From assembly GCF_050948215.1 (NCBI RefSeq), contig NC_135158.1, forward strand, positions 6,247,822 to 6,311,821: a DNA stretch of 64,000 nt, given 5' to 3'. Source of the DNA: Halictus rubicundus. Lineage: Eukaryota > Arthropoda > Insecta > Hymenoptera > Halictidae. This document shows positions 33,953-47,040 of this stretch, one piece after another (positions within the stretch are counted from its first letter, which is position 1; every line of letters starts with the position of its first letter). Below the pieces are notes generated by a model. That model searched no databases and was not told the DNA's origin. It saw only the letters and a list, made by a program, of their open reading frames with translations. The translations under genes were made by a program, and so were the position numbers.

Positions 33953-36520
33953 ATGTGGCCCTCAATACTGGACGTAGCCAAAACGAACTTGTTCGTGACA
34001 GCTAAATGTCAGGGACAGAACGATATTTCACAGCCACTGGTTAAGAACCGCAATATTGCGCTGGCATCCGCTAATACTGGCGGTGAGTAGTTTGCAAATA
34101 ATTTTCACATAAATCATACTATGAAACGTCATTCATGATTAAGTATGAATTAATTGTCTCACCTTAACTGTGCATGTCAAAAGATCATTCTCGTCGACAC
34201 CTGCTTATTGCAAGCAAATGTAACGATCGTTAGATAAATCAATATCTTTTCAAGCATTGTTTGAGTCACATGAATGTTATTACATAATCTAAAATATCAT
34301 TTGCACATATTACGTTCGGAATGTTGCAAATATGAAGTTTTAATCAATTAACCAATCCAAGAAATCGCGAACGCTCGTATTAGACAAATATATAAAAATA
34401 TACGAAAGATTTATCATTTTAATGCAGTCAAATTATGTAACGAATGTATATTTCACCGCATGGCAAGTTGTATAGTTATAAATTCATACATTTCTATTTA
34501 CGACTTTTTTCGATGTTTTGCGACCCCTAGAGGATATATATTTTTAATAACTGGCGAAATTCGTGTTATAAATGAACAAGGGAAATTGCGAAATTGTCTT
34601 TATGTAACTCGGCGAACAATTTTGTGATATTCGGTATCTGTCCGCTTACGAAGGGTTGCATAAGGGCAGCCATTTTGTCGAAAATACGCGTGTGAATGTC
34701 GTCCTTGTAGCCTTGGTTGACATTCGATTAAAAATAATAGTGTATTGGTACAGTGGCCGCGACCGAGAAACCAATTAAAAATATCCCGGTGTACTTGGAC
34801 GGTTTATTATTGGATAATGGCAAGGTGGCACGGTCATTCGTGCTAATTTTGATACTTTGCCAAATTTCAATGCCGCACGTTGCTTAGAAGTAACAGCTGA
34901 TCAATGGAAGTCCTTTTTATCGATTAATTCGCTGGGATGTCATATTTCGTTTAAATTAGTAAAATTATGTGAATCACATCCGTTCGAATATTATATTCAA
35001 TGTAATTTTCTAATAATTGCAGTTAATAATTAAGAATACTATAAGAGCTACAATAAATTCTTTTTTTTTTTTAATGTAGATAGCTGTGAATTTGGATCAA
35101 ACAAATATTTTATGCTATGTGGTTTGGGTGGTATTTTGTCATGCGGTATTACTCACACCATGGTTACACCTTTGGATTTGGTGAAGTGCCGAATTCAAGT
35201 GGACCCTGCAAAATACAAGTCAGTCTTCAATGGATTCAGGGTAAGTGATCAGTTATTTCTAATAACAATATTGTGCAGATATTGTGCACAACAAAGAATA
35301 TTTTTACTGTATGTTTTTGATTAGGTGACATTGGCTGAGGATGGTACTCGTGGTTTGGTAAGAGGATGGGCTCCAACATTCTTCGGCTATTCTACTCAAG
35401 GAATGTTTAAATTTGGTCTTTACGAAGTCTTCAAAGTATATTATTCGGCCCTTGCTGGAGAGGAACTGTCTTACGAGTACAGAACAACTTTATACCTAGT
35501 TTCTTCAGCATCTGCGGAGTTCTTTGCTGACATTGGTCTTGCTCCGCTTGAAGCTGCTAAAGTAATTATTAATTATTTTGCGCCACTTACACATACGAAT
35601 AACTTTCTTAACGTTTTTGAAAAGAGAGAACAGTTAGATCGATACTGTCCCTGTTACAATTTCAAAAAATTAACAGATACTACTCTTGTATTATCTATGC
35701 ATTCCTGTGACTACTCCTACATCCAAAACAAGACAGAATTGTTCTTTTGTTTCTCCACACTGTTCCTACCGATCCTCATCTTTGCCTCATCATGTCCAAT
35801 ATCATACATGTTGTAAGTTTCCTCGAACAACTATTAATTCAGAGATTATCAAGTAAATTGTAGACTGTAAGACTTCTACTATACACTGCATGTCTCTTAT
35901 TTACACAGGTCAGAATCCAAACCATGCCTGGCTATGCAAGTACTTTGAGAGAAGCATTCCCCAAGATGTACTCCGAAGAAGGTCTTGGTGGCTTCTACAA
36001 AGGGCTGGTACCTTTGTGGCTTCGTCAAATTCCATATACAATGATGAAGTTTGCTTGTTTCGAGCGTACGGTTGAGCTTTTGTACAAATATGTAGTACCC
36101 AAACCAAGATTAGAGTGCACCAAAGGTGAACAGTTGATTGTCACCTTCGCAGCTGGTTACATTGCTGGTGTATTCTGTGCTGTTGTATCGCATCCTGCCG
36201 ATTCTGTAAGTGTATTTCTTATGTGACTAGAATTTAACTTTTAAAATAATTAATACACTGATACAATGTTTTTACGAATTTTGTTAATACAGGTCGTGTC
36301 GAAGTTAAATCAAGAGAAGGGAGCAACAGCAGGAGATGTTCTGAGAAAACTTGGTTTTGCTGGAGTATGGAAGGGTCTTGGTCCTAGGATTGTCATGATT
36401 GGTACATTGACAGCAGCACAATGGTTTATTTACGATGCTGTGAAAGTGTGGCTCCGTATGCCACGCCCACCACCACCAGAGATGCCCGAATCTCTTAAGA
36501 AAAAGTATGGTGTTGCTTAA
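33953..36520 (+). CDS. SLC25A3: Mitochondrial phosphate carrier (SLC25A3)
   Basis: Five exons, 33953-34082, 35080-35240, 35325-35561, 35909-36205 and 36293-36520, give 350 residues. Three mitochondrial-carrier repeats are visible with signatures PLDLVKCRIQ, PLEAAKVRIQ and HPADSVVSK. Other family marks are KYFMLCGLGGILSCGITHTMVTPLDLVKCR, GWAPTFFGYSTQGMFKFGLYE, YKGLVPLWLRQIPYTMMKFACFE and WKGLGPRIVMIGTLTAAQWFIYD. The protein imports phosphate with protons (and can carry copper) across the inner mitochondrial membrane for ATP synthesis. The N-terminal extension (MWPSILDVAKTNLF) is the likely cleaved or targeting portion. A polyadenylation signal lies at 36858. No alternative copy of the third exon was seen in the 35562-35908 intron. 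Confidence 0.97.
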
Positions 36521-37394
36521 TTGTCATATACCGTCGATATTTTTAATCGAATTGAGAAGCAATTACAGTTAGAGAGAAAAACAGACATAGCTAAATTACG
36601 TAACTTCCTCACAATGCATTGTCGAACAATGTTTTGCCATACAATTTGAGTATTTATTCTGTAATACAAACAACAGTGCAGGCCCCACTGCCTTGAAACT
36701 AGAAGTATTGTGCTGCAGCCGTGAATCGTGTTACTTCACTGTCAGTTGTTTGATTGTAAAGGAAGTAACACACTTAAGAAAAAAAAAATTAAATAGTGAC
36801 AGTGAGTTACCTGATGTAACCAGAAACTGTTACTGTGTACATAGAGTGATCACTGTAAATAAATAATCTGTGATTGCTCGACAAAATTGCTTCATTTCTT
36901 CTCGCATACCTAGACCACAACAAGATAAAACAGTTACTGGTTTATAGTTTAATCTTTAATTTATTGAAGTCTTTGGAGTATATTCCATGCATATAATAAT
37001 TTTTGTACAATTTTCATACAAGTATGAATATATATAAAAATATAATGTACATATATATCGGCAATATCACAAGTTACAAGGTAGGTAAAAGTAAGTAACA
37101 AGTAAGTACAAGTACGAAAGTATAGATTCGGTTCTGGAATTGTATAGATTGAAATATCAATCTCCATTTTTGTACATACAATGATATACAACAAATAACA
37201 ATTTGTTCTATGTCAATTGTTCGCAAATATGAACATTTCATTCTACATTTTACTATATATTCAAAGTTTGTTGTTTTAATACTATCCCCGTAAGTATCAT
37301 TAAATTAATAACAGTATCACATAAACAAGAAAAACAAATATATTTATAGAAACATTTGCACCATTGACAAAATAAGTACAGCAACGGGCGTATA
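36521..37394. terminator. Convergent 3' region of the phosphate carrier and the SLC26 transporter
   Basis: 874 bp between stop codons. The first 350 bp look like the carrier's 3' UTR, with AATAAA at 36858-36863. The remainder is TA-rich and probably the SLC26 3' UTR. Confidence 0.55.
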
Positions 37395-40240
37395 CTATTT
37401 TGAGTAATTTTGTTTTTCTAAATACATTTTAGCGTCTTGTATCGTTGCAAAAATCTTGAATGTAAGTTTGCCGTGCAAATACAAGTCACATTTTTTAATA
37501 GTTTCGAAAATAGGGATCGTGCAATTTACCAGATAAAAATGTACATCGATCTGATCGAATGCTTTTATAATCGTGTGCAACATGAATACGCCGCTGGAGT
37601 CAATATAACTTAAGGCACCCATATCCATGATTATACAACGTAATTCCTGTTTGTCCTCTAAGTCATGTGTGTCTACGTAAATCCCATTTTCTCTTAATTT
37701 CTGTCTATGATCTATGACTTTCTGTGGATTTACTCCAACTATTCTGTACAATTCTGATTTAAAATAGTTGCAGTTCGCAAAGTTTAGAGTACCGCAATAC
37801 TGAAAAATTTTCAGTCCAGGAATTTCTATCGCCTGAAAATTATACAAAAAATTAATGGAAATTATAATAGCTACACATTGATTATACAAAATTAATTATG
37901 AAAAAGACATACTGATTTATATCGACTTATATCTAAATATAAATCTGTGTTTGGTATATGCCCCAGCAAACAAGTGTAAGGCCTGACACTTTGCAATAAA
38001 ATAATTCCAAGCGACATCATAATCCCAAAAAGTAGGCCAATGTCAATGTTTACTATTACAACCATGAGGAAAGTAACGATCCAGATCGTTGCATCGCATT
38101 TATTCAACTTCCAGAATTTTGCCAGCTGACTGGCTTGCTGAAACATTCCTTTCAAAGCCACCTACGAATGAAAATAAATTTATAAAAAAATGATTTATAA
38201 AATAGCTGAAAAAAACTATTTGTATACTTACAACAATAATAGATGCTAGAACACATCGTGGCAAAGGTTCAAAGAATGGACCAATCCATAAAAGAATAAT
38301 CAGTAATATTAAACAAGATACAATGCTGGCTATTTGTGTTCGGCCACCAACTGTTTGTTGAATTAAAGATCTACTTAACGATGCAGATACTGGCATACAT
38401 GAGAAAAATGATCCAAAAATATTACTTAAGCCCTATAACAATATTTGGAAATTAAACAGATAACAGATAAGATAAAGGGAAAACAAAAGTAATACCTTAC
38501 CATTGCAAGGAGCTCTTGATTTGAATTAATTTTGTAATTAAGCTTCTGTGCAAATATCAAAGCCATTGATATGGTTATGGTATAAGATACCATTGTTATA
38601 GCAATACAATCTATAGCTACAAGGTGTAGTAATTCAAATGTTGGTACCTCGGGGGCTGGAAGTCTGTCACACGTTTAAATTTATATAATAAGAATATTTA
38701 TATTCATACAAAATTAGTAAATAAAACAATTACGTACCCTAATGGAATATTACCTACATCTTGAATGTTATACTTTTCAAATAAACAAAAATATTTTGAA
38801 ATTAAAGTTCCACTTACAACTGCAATCAATTCAATCGGTATTGGAAAGCTACATTTTTTATTTGCCCATGGCTTATATAAAAAAATTAAAAGTTATAATT
38901 ATTTCTATATGTTTACAATAACAAATTATGATAGGATCTAAATATGTAAATGATAATACCTTTAAAAATTCATTGTTACATACAAGAATAATAATCGTTA
39001 TTAATGACATCATTACAGCACTTAAATTTGTATTCTTTATTTCTTTAAATATGCTTATCAATGTCTGAAATTAATTTTTTTAAATTAATTTATCATTGTT
39101 AATATGGTTTGATCGCAATGAATTTGTTTTAATGCTACATATTTACTAAAAGGAGTTTGAAGTATCCTTTGTGTTTTGGAATTTTTATACCTAGCAAATC
39201 TTTAAATTGGGATACCAAAACATAAACAGCTGCACCAGTTGTAAAACTATTCACTAGAGGTTCGCTAAGCAACGTGCTTATAATCCCCAAATGAAATATA
39301 TACATTGTAATCTGAAAAAAGAAATAGAAAAGTAGTTACTAATTTTAAAATTTGATATGGTAAAATGTTTATGAAGCGTTACCTGATATATTCCAACCAT
39401 CAGTGTAACAGCCGTTGCTACCTGCATGGGTGTAAATGCATATGAAACGTCGCCAGGATGGGTGGCCAACAATTCCGTACCATTCGCACTTATAATATCA
39501 TGTGGTTTAGAGTAAGTCATCACAGTTTTCCCAGTCATCAAGGAAACCACAGCAAAAGTTCCTGATGGGTGCCAATAATGTTTCATTGTTCTAGCTTGAC
39601 TAATAAGTTCTTATTAAAAGGAACTATGTGTAACTCTTCTGTAATAGAAGTAGTATTTTACTGAATGCACAAATGCCTAGGTATGGTACACAAAAAAGTA
39701 AATACTCATACTGTTTGTAACAAAGTCAAAATTTTTTTATCAAATCAAATTCTATTATCGAAATCATAATAAAAATGTTTTTCCCATACCCATCGACACA
39801 TGTCTGGATGTGCCAAAGAAGAAGTACACTAGAACAGGGAAAAATGCCATGTATATTCCAACTATGGCTGGAACGTTTGCCAAAAGTGCATAGGCCATGC
39901 CCTGAGGTATATGCATAATCGCCACAGTCAAACCAGAAATTATATCAGATGTTATGGAGTCTTTCCACTGATAAGTTCTCAACCAACTTATTGCTGGGAT
40001 CATAGATATCACACATTTTTTCCAATTTTTAGACTTGAAGGCATTTATTGTATCTTCCACAACTGTAAGCACCGATTCCATAAAATGATTTTTCGTGTAG
40101 ATTTATATACGTATAAGAATATTATATTTTTATATACCTGACATATGAGGTTTCTCATAATGATAATCCTCGTTTAAAGTTTCCTGCTCGTAGATAGGTC
40201 TCTCCAAATGTATTTGCAATAACGCATCATGTTTTTCCAT
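37395..40240 (-). CDS. SLC26/SulP-family anion transporter
   Basis: Ten exons, 40240-40138, 40062-39790, 39561-39383, 39311-39147, 39064-38960, 38871-38738, 38663-38501, 38432-38232, 38161-37913 and 37832-37395, sum to exactly 670 codons including the stop. The SulP core is clear: DIISGLTVAIMHIPQGMAYALLANVPAIVGIYMAFFPVLVYFFFGTSRHVSMGTFAVVSLMTG (transporter signature), LSEPLVNSFTTGAAVYVLVSQ, GLSNIFGSFFSCMPVSASLSRSLIQQTVGGRTQIASIVS and IGPFFEPLPRCVLASIIVVALKGM. The C-terminal exon is a cytoplasmic STAS domain (IIMDMGALSYIDSSGVFML). Members exchange sulfate, chloride, bicarbonate or oxalate; which one applies here cannot be read from the sequence. A short acidic N-tail (MEKHDALLQIHLERPIYEQ) resembles the prestin-like branch. 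Confidence 0.95.
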
Positions 40241-41721
40241 GTTGTCAGCAATTTAAATGAAATGAGGTCGATTAATTTATTAATGCTTATCTGTAACAAA
40301 TAAACATTTTTAATATATATAGTTCACTATGATGAAATGTATCAAACTAAAATTAAGAATAATACAAAACGAAATACATATAGTTAAACTTATGGTACGC
40401 AAATAATTGAAAACACTAGCGGGATATAAAAAATTAAAATCTCTGTATTCTCGAAATAAAAATTTTATTACGTAAGACGCGGAAATACATTTTTTCCAAT
40501 ATATATTGTACAAAATGTGACTGCGAGACTCTTCAAGTTATTATAAAATATGACTTACTCCTCTATTAGATTATTACCACCGCTATTATTAATATTTAAA
40601 AAATAACTTGAAATAGTTGTTTATAAAAATAAATTAAAAAATTAACCTTAAAGTAATTCTTAAAATATTGTTTCAATAACTTCGTTTAATGCTAGGCATC
40701 TTTGTTACCTCGTTTCTGTCGATGTCGTTTTGTATTATTACTACTCGTTACTAGTAATTTAAAAAAAAAAAGGAATTTTTTAAAGGAACTTATACTTTAG
40801 AAGAGATACAAAGTCACGCGTTTTCATTTCATTGTGAAATACTGATACAACAAACTTCATAACGTGAGAGGGGTGTATATATACACACGCACACATTCAC
40901 GACATATTATCTTATTTACATTTGTCATGTGACATAGATATATGTTGCAACAATGAAACATACTGGCAACAGTTGGTATATCCGGCTACTTGCAATTAAA
41001 GAAATCAATATCGCTCAAGAAGTAGAAATAGATGCTCATAGGTAGTATACGTAGTACTCGGTATTTTGTTATTTGATCAGATTTTCGTTTAATAGCTCCT
41101 TATAGTAACACAAACACAGAGATGTAAAAAACAATGTATTCAAGCGCCACATATTTTTATACAAATTTACGTAAACAAAAACTTGATTTGTAAACTCATC
41201 GTTTTGACAAATATTTTACAAATACTTACCCACAGTACATCATTTTTATTATACAAGAAGTACAATATAACGTGTATATGTATGTTAGAACGTTTCTAGT
41301 AATAGGTATATCTACAATTTAAAATCCTAATGCACAATGAAAATTAATTTTGTATTTGTAAATACATATATTATCTAAAAAAAAATATATATATCAAAAA
41401 GACGTATATATATATACATACATATATACACATGTACATATGTCTTTTTGATATACATATATGATCTTTTATAAGTATATTTGTAAATTTTTGTAAAGAT
41501 ACATAGGTGAACATCTTACGGAGATTACATTGCTCATATCTTTATTAAATTAAATGCACATCTATTGTCACTATAGAAATAAAATCATATAGAAACATCA
41601 CTACGTTGCGCGCAGTACTTCTAGTACTTTTTCTCCCACTCTCTCTTTGTTCTTCCACTTTGAGGTGTCTGGTCTTATCATGATTTTTTCAAATAATATA
41701 TTATCCGTTAGGAAATACGAA
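40241..41721. other. Intergenic region between the SLC26 and C2H2 genes (same strand)
   Basis: 1.5 kb containing the SLC26 promoter side and the 3' flank of the zinc-finger gene. A long AT-rich inverted repeat at 41386-41462 is listed separately. The 61-codon minus frame at 41601-41786 overlaps the zinc-finger gene's end in another frame and is not a gene. Confidence 0.5.
41386..41462. repeat. Inverted repeat with arms around ATCAAAAAGAC
   Basis: The left arm ATATATATATCAAAAAGAC (41386-41403) pairs with GTCTTTTTGATATACATATAT (41442-41462) across a TA/CA-rich loop. It could form a stable hairpin in the 3' flank of the zinc-finger gene or be a miniature inverted-repeat relic. Confidence 0.6.
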
Positions 41722-44628
41722 TCAAGCCGCTTCATCATTACTTTCGCTAAGCATTCGTGTGTGTTGGTAACTACGTTTTGTACCATATCCGCCCGAGTGT
41801 TGAGTTTCGTACATTTTCCGATTTTCCAGGTAACGTCGGTAATTATTTTCTCGTTTTCTCCGTTGCTCTTCTGCCTGTTGTCTTAATTTTTCTGGGTTCA
41901 TGTGCGTGGTCACCATGTGTCTCGTTAACGAACTCATAAATTTATACGTAATGCCGCACACATCGCACGAGAGTATCTCCTCGTTAGCTCCTTGCTGCAG
42001 TGAACAATTATAAAAATACTTATTAACGTTAACGTTCGCGTATACGAAAGAATGTATTTAAGAATGAACAACGAGTTTCAGTAATTTCAAAGTGATGCGT
42101 ACAAATTGCAGAAAATATGAGAAATAGTAAAATCTTTGAAACCTTCTCTCTTACACCGAGACACGAAGAATTTAACGACTGAAGATCTTATTGATCATAC
42201 GTACTTGTTGATGTACCATCATATGTCTCTGCAAATTGTTCAATCGGCTGAACTCTCGGCCACAAACCTCACAGTCAAATTTCTTATCCGGATCATGATA
42301 CTTTTTATGGAGACTCAGATCAGTCGCATGCGAGAATGTCTTATGACATACGTCGCATGTATGGGTCCACTGATCGGCAGCCAAATGTGACTGTTCGTGT
42401 TTAACCAGACTAGCTTTCTCTATGAAACGGCGACCACAGTAAATGCACGGCAGTGGTCGTGACTGTGAATTATGGAGCGTCAAGTGACGACGCAAAGCGG
42501 TCGACGTCGGGAAATTTTTATGACACTCGAGACATAGAAACGGTCGGTCACCCGTATGAGTCTTCCTATGACGGGCCAATGAATTTTGATCCGGATACCT
42601 GTATACAAAAATCAGCTAATCGTTCTTTGAAATACTAAAATGAACATCCTGCAGATTACATAATTTATAAGAAAATCACCTCTTAGGGCAAAGATCGCAC
42701 GGAAAGTTTCTAGTGGTAATATCTTCCTCGCGTGCGTGTTTCAATCTATTGTGCCGAAGTAATTGGAAAGATGTTTTGAAACTTTTGTTACAAATATCGC
42801 ACTTCAAATTATCTGTTGTAGGAATAATAACTTGTGTCCGTTTTTGACCGTGTTCATCTTCGGATATTATCAAGGATATCGTCACCGTGTTATCCTCATT
42901 GTCGAGATCAGCTGCAGAAAGCACGGAACTCTAAAAAAAGAAAGGGAAGAGGTAGTACAGTACTAGAGGTATGCGAGAACCCGAAAATGTCGGGTCGAAA
43001 CGGGTTCTCGAATAATACCAGGATTCCCGAGAATTTTCAGGATACTAAGAATATTCGCGATCATTTGGGATTACTCTCGGGAATAATATTCGAGACTATT
43101 TGAGATCATTCTCGAAAATCCCGAAAATTCTGTAAGAGTACAAATCGAAATAGGAAAATTTCGTATGGATATAAAATTTGATCGAAAAACGATTGATAAT
43201 ACCTGTTTGTTACTATGAGGAGATTTTATTTCAGCCTCTGGAATAGAATAAGGTTCCTCTTCTTCCACTCGTCTGGCATTTTCTTGAGATTTGGCTTGCA
43301 TTTCTTTATTCTCATGATCATCGTTATTTTCTGCAATAGCATAATGTCCATCTTCAGTTAAATATACTGGCTGCAACACTCCAGCATCATCCTTGAAATA
43401 TAATTGACCGTCCTCGTCTTCGTGTAAAAATATTTGCTCCTAGGAATGAATTGGATAGTTTAGTTAGTATGTTCCAGTAGTACGAAATGTTTGTACATAC
43501 TACGAGAGAATATGAATTTCTCATTTCAAAGAGCATTACTTGAGAATCATCTTTTTCTTGAGGTTGACTGGTATCTATGTTATCTGTTTCCCATACTTGT
43601 TCATCCTGTTCCACAGGTACAGTGTCATATGTGTACTGTTCATTCTCGTCCACAGCCTGAGCTACGTACAAAGTATTTATATTATCTCCTTCATAATAAA
43701 TTGTTCCTTGGACTGGGATAGTATTCTCATCAAGTTGCTCCATCTGAAAACAACGATCTTGTCATTACATATACAGTATACAGTCTTAAGAATTTAAACT
43801 GTGTGTGCCATCAACTATGTAATTGACTGTAATAGTAACTATGAAAATAATATTGATACTCACTTTAATGAAATGAGGATCAGAAAGTTTGTCAGACTGC
43901 AATGGTTGCACAGAATTTTGCTTCTTTGTACCAAGGACAGTATACAATAAATTGTTTTCGACATTCTTTACGATTTCGTGACTTACGCTACTATCAACAT
44001 TTTCTTCATTATTTACATTTTTATAATCTTGAGCTAGCTTAGACTTTTCTGTCCTATCTATAGATTCTATACTATCTCTAGATTCTGATCTATTCGTTTG
44101 TAAAGGAAAATTAATTGTTTGATTATTTACAGATTTTATTTCTTCATGCAATTCTGTGCAATGGCTTGTAGCATCCGAATTTTGTTCATATTCCTCTTCC
44201 TCTTCCATATCTTCATCCTGCCAATCTTCGTCTACATCGTACGCTATTACCTGTTTATTATTATTTTTCTGTGACTCTTCCTTTTTCCCGCTTTCCTCTA
44301 TATTATCACTTTCTTCATACGCATAAACTTCCATTTCTGAAGTTCTGTCGTATTGATCATTTTGCACTTTTTCTATACATTTCTCGCTGTCTTCATCATT
44401 TATTTTTGTCGTCTCCACAAAGCAATCATCTTGCAAAGACTCTTCCTCTTCCACTTCCTCTATTATTTCTATAATTTCTTCTATTTCCGCGTCTGCGGAA
44501 TCCACTGTAGCCTCAGATTCAACTACCATATTTTCCTCCATTATGGCATGTTTTAATACTTTTACTTTTATCATATTTTTATCATTGCTGGTATCTATAG
44601 TATCCAATATTTCATGGGACATTTCCAT
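41722..44628 (-). CDS. C2H2 zinc-finger protein with long acidic N-terminus
   Basis: Six exons, 44628-43864, 43743-43540, 43439-43203, 42930-42680, 42598-42205 and 41994-41722, sum to 708 codons including the stop. The first 430 or so residues are acidic and disordered (EIEEIIEIIEEVEEEESL, DWQDEDMEEEEEYEQ). Seven C2H2 fingers follow: CDICNKSFKTSFQLLRHNRLKH, CDLCPKRYPDQNSLARHRKTH, CLECHKNFPTSTALRRHLTLH, CIYCGRRFIEKASLVKHEQSH, CDVCHKTFSHATDLSLHKKYH, CEVCGREFSRLNNLQRHMMVH and, after a gap, CDVCGITYKFMSSLTRHMVTTH. A linker TGDRPF joins fingers 2 and 3. This is a likely sequence-specific nuclear regulator. No ZAD, BTB or SET domain is seen. I do not recognise the orthologue. The reading frame continues open upstream of 44628, so the true start may lie in an earlier exon. 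Confidence 0.88.
42965..43131. mobile_element. About 165-bp inverted-repeat element of the AGAGGTGTGCGAGAACCC family in a C2H2 gene intron
   Basis: Starts AGAGGTATGCGAGAACCCGA, continues AAATGTCGGGTCGAAACGGG, and holds several self-complementary CTCGGGAAT/ATTCCCGAG-like blocks and a terminal TTCTCGAAAATCCCGAAAATTC. It shares its end with the copies at 10674, 15695 and 20087. The right border is uncertain. It lies within intron 42931-43202. No coding capacity. Confidence 0.65.
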
Positions 44629-46581
44629 GGTAGTTTCAGAATTAATGACCGAGAAATGGTTCTTGAAAAGATAAAATACATTTCATTTAGTTCTATTGTA
44701 CGACTTACTTGATTAGTATATAATTTGTTAAAACCCGAATTTGCATTTAGTATTGGGACAAGGGACTATTATGTAAAAGAGAAAGAATAATAACAACACA
44801 ATATAACTAATAATAGTCACTAATATTTATATTTGCAAAGTATTTACCCTTCAGACTCAAAATAATTTAAACATTCAATCCATATTTTGAAAAAGGTAGA
44901 AACTTTTGCAAGGAATGTATCAACAGTCTGGTACTATAGGTGTTACATTCACTACAAAAATATATTTCCTTTCTGCTCGTTCATTTCTGCATGCATGAGA
45001 AGTTTGTGCATATGCGTGTAACAATAGCAGAAAAGTAAATAGTTCAGTAATCCTACAAGCAAATAAATCAGGATTAACGAAACATTAAGCAACAGAATGA
45101 AAAGTTTATTGCGCCACGATCGTTCTGCAAGTTGCTTAGTTTCCTTTTTAAATTGATTTATACGAGCGTATGAGGGTTCTTCACCGTGCGTGACTCACGC
45201 ACGTATTCTTTCTAGGCAAAACATTCATTGAATTTGTGTAGTTGCTTCGTAGGAACGATTCGTACTTAAAGAAAGATGTTTGGAAAGGTTCCCAGGGGGT
45301 ATTCGTATTTTATATGTGACAAGAGTACGCGGTTCACCAGTCGGTACGAAAATGCCTTGCATTTATCAACGGATAGCAAAATGGCTACAAAACGGCAACG
45401 ATTATCTCCTTGAAAAGGTACATGCTAACGTGCGAAAACTCGAGATGCCTCTGGCCAATGAACGAATAAACATGTGCACGATTTGATTTACTGTACCTGA
45501 TTTGAATTGTTGAAATGTGTAAGCGACGATGGAAAAAATTGTTTTTACTCGGTCGATACGCGCCAATATAATATCTGTCTCTATACTTCCCCCAGTAAGC
45601 AAGTGACGCCACCTTAAGCATTGCACAGCTGCATCTTTATCGTCACTAAATTAGGTTGCGACCACTACATTCGTAAATGGAACGGTTCGACGCCACGACA
45701 CCATGCATGTATTTTCATTGGTCGAGGAGTCTCCGCACCAATTACCGATCAAACTGTATTAACAATACAAAAGTTTCAACGTTTTGTTATAATAATAAAT
45801 CATACCAAATATAATAAATCGCGAAAGCATGTCATATTTTGTTACAGATTAATTTGAATATTTATGTTTACGCGTTCAATCTTTTGAACAAGCTTGAAAT
45901 TTTGAAAACAATATATATATATTATTTTATTGTTTATTTACTCATATAACTTACTTTATGTTCAATAATATGTAAAATGAAAAGATAACTTCTTTAAATA
46001 GAATTTCATCACTCCATTTTCTCTTATAGAATAACCTTATGTTCTGAAATGGGACGTAGCATATTTTGTACAAAAGTTATATGGATTACATAGCGAATTA
46101 TTTATTAAAACGACTATTAATTTATTTTATTGTCTAATATATCTAATCAATTTTTATTTACATTTTTAATCAAAGTCGCAGTAATCATATTTCTGCCTTT
46201 TCCAACACTTTATAATACTACACCTTATAAAAATGCGTCTTTCCATAATATTTATGTAATAAATAATAAAATTGAGTCCCTTGTATCAATTGTGTTCTAT
46301 TCATAGACTTCAGATTTATTAAATAGTCATTGTGAATTAGCGTGGTAGTAACCATATCTTTACTGCGATTTTAATAACAATCACAGATTAGCGGAGCGTC
46401 ATCAAAACGTTAATTACCGTGTTATGTGTGTGTGAAACGCAAAAAAATAATAGTAATTTCACAGTGCAATTTGTAAGTTTAACAAATCGTATACGTGTTA
46501 TTGATTATTGTTGCACGAGAGTGTTATACTGTTCGCTAAAACACATTATTGTACAGGTTATTACATTTATTATCGACAAAA
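44629..46581. promoter_or_regulatory. Divergent region between the C2H2 gene and SMIM30
   Basis: 2 kb between opposite start codons. The part around 45110-45760 is less AT-rich and is the likely promoter zone. The 68-codon plus frame at 45280-45486 has no recognisable content. A CAG acceptor-like site at 46554-46556, just before the SMIM30 start, suggests a spliced leader. Confidence 0.45.
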
Positions 46582-46755
46582 ATGTGGATTTATATCCTTG
46601 CAATTTTCTCTACGTTCGATTTTGCGGCGGCATCAACCGGTTTTGATTTCGGCGATACTTTAGCTTTAATTCTCGGATTAATTATCGGCATTATTGGATT
46701 CTTTGCTTGCATGGGTGCCCATGCAAGACGTCGAAATGATCTACAACGGATATGA
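46582..46755 (+). CDS. SMIM30: SMIM30-type membrane micropeptide
   Basis: A 57-residue protein begins MWIYILAIFSTFDFAAAS, which looks like a signal peptide, followed by GDTLALILGLIIGIIGFFACMGAHARRRNDLQRI. The pattern GDxxALxLGxxxxIxGxxACxGxxARxRN matches vertebrate SMIM30, a short endoplasmic-reticulum and mitochondria-associated peptide first annotated as non-coding RNA. The start at 46582 was chosen over an upstream in-frame ATG at 46549 because it begins the signal-like segment directly and follows AAAA. The stop is 29 bases before a strong donor at 46785 (GTA then GTAAGT), with an acceptor at 47040 (TAACTTACAG), so the gene has a 3' UTR intron close enough to the stop to escape nonsense-mediated decay. 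A polyadenylation signal lies at 47254. Confidence 0.85.
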   Translation: MWIYILAIFSTFDFAAASTGFDFGDTLALILGLIIGIIGFFACMGAHARRRNDLQRI

Positions 46756-46784
46756 TTGCAAACTATTCCGGAATTTGTCCCGTA

Positions 46785-47040
46785 GTAAGTATATCATTAC
46801 TAATTAATTTATTCTGAAATGCATATAGCCATTTAATTGATTTATAACTTTTGTAGATACATAATTTTTGTACACAGTGTTGCAAAATTCTTTGTAAAGA
46901 TAATATCTCTCTTTTTAAGTAACAATATATAGATTTATTTAAATTTATGAATTATTAAGTGTCTGGGTTTCAAACAACTAATTAATCCATCAAAATTATT
47001 TTATGTGCTTTTTTAGTAACTTGTTTTATTTAACTTACAG
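46785..47040 (+). other. 3' UTR intron of SMIM30
   Basis: GTAAGTATATC donor and TTTATTTAACTTACAG acceptor, 256 nt, downstream of the stop codon. Both sites are strong matches to consensus. Confidence 0.6.

Noticed and set aside
35562..35908. Possible mutually exclusive exon in the phosphate-carrier intron
   Set aside because: The sequence after the donor lacks any carrier motif; the longer frame is simple intron read-through.
41601..41786. 61-codon minus frame at the 3' end of the C2H2 gene
   Set aside because: It is an alternative frame overlapping the last exon; the zinc-finger frame ends at 41722.
45280..45486. 68-codon plus frame between the C2H2 gene and SMIM30
   Set aside because: No recognisable domain and no splice or conservation evidence; position fits a divergent promoter.
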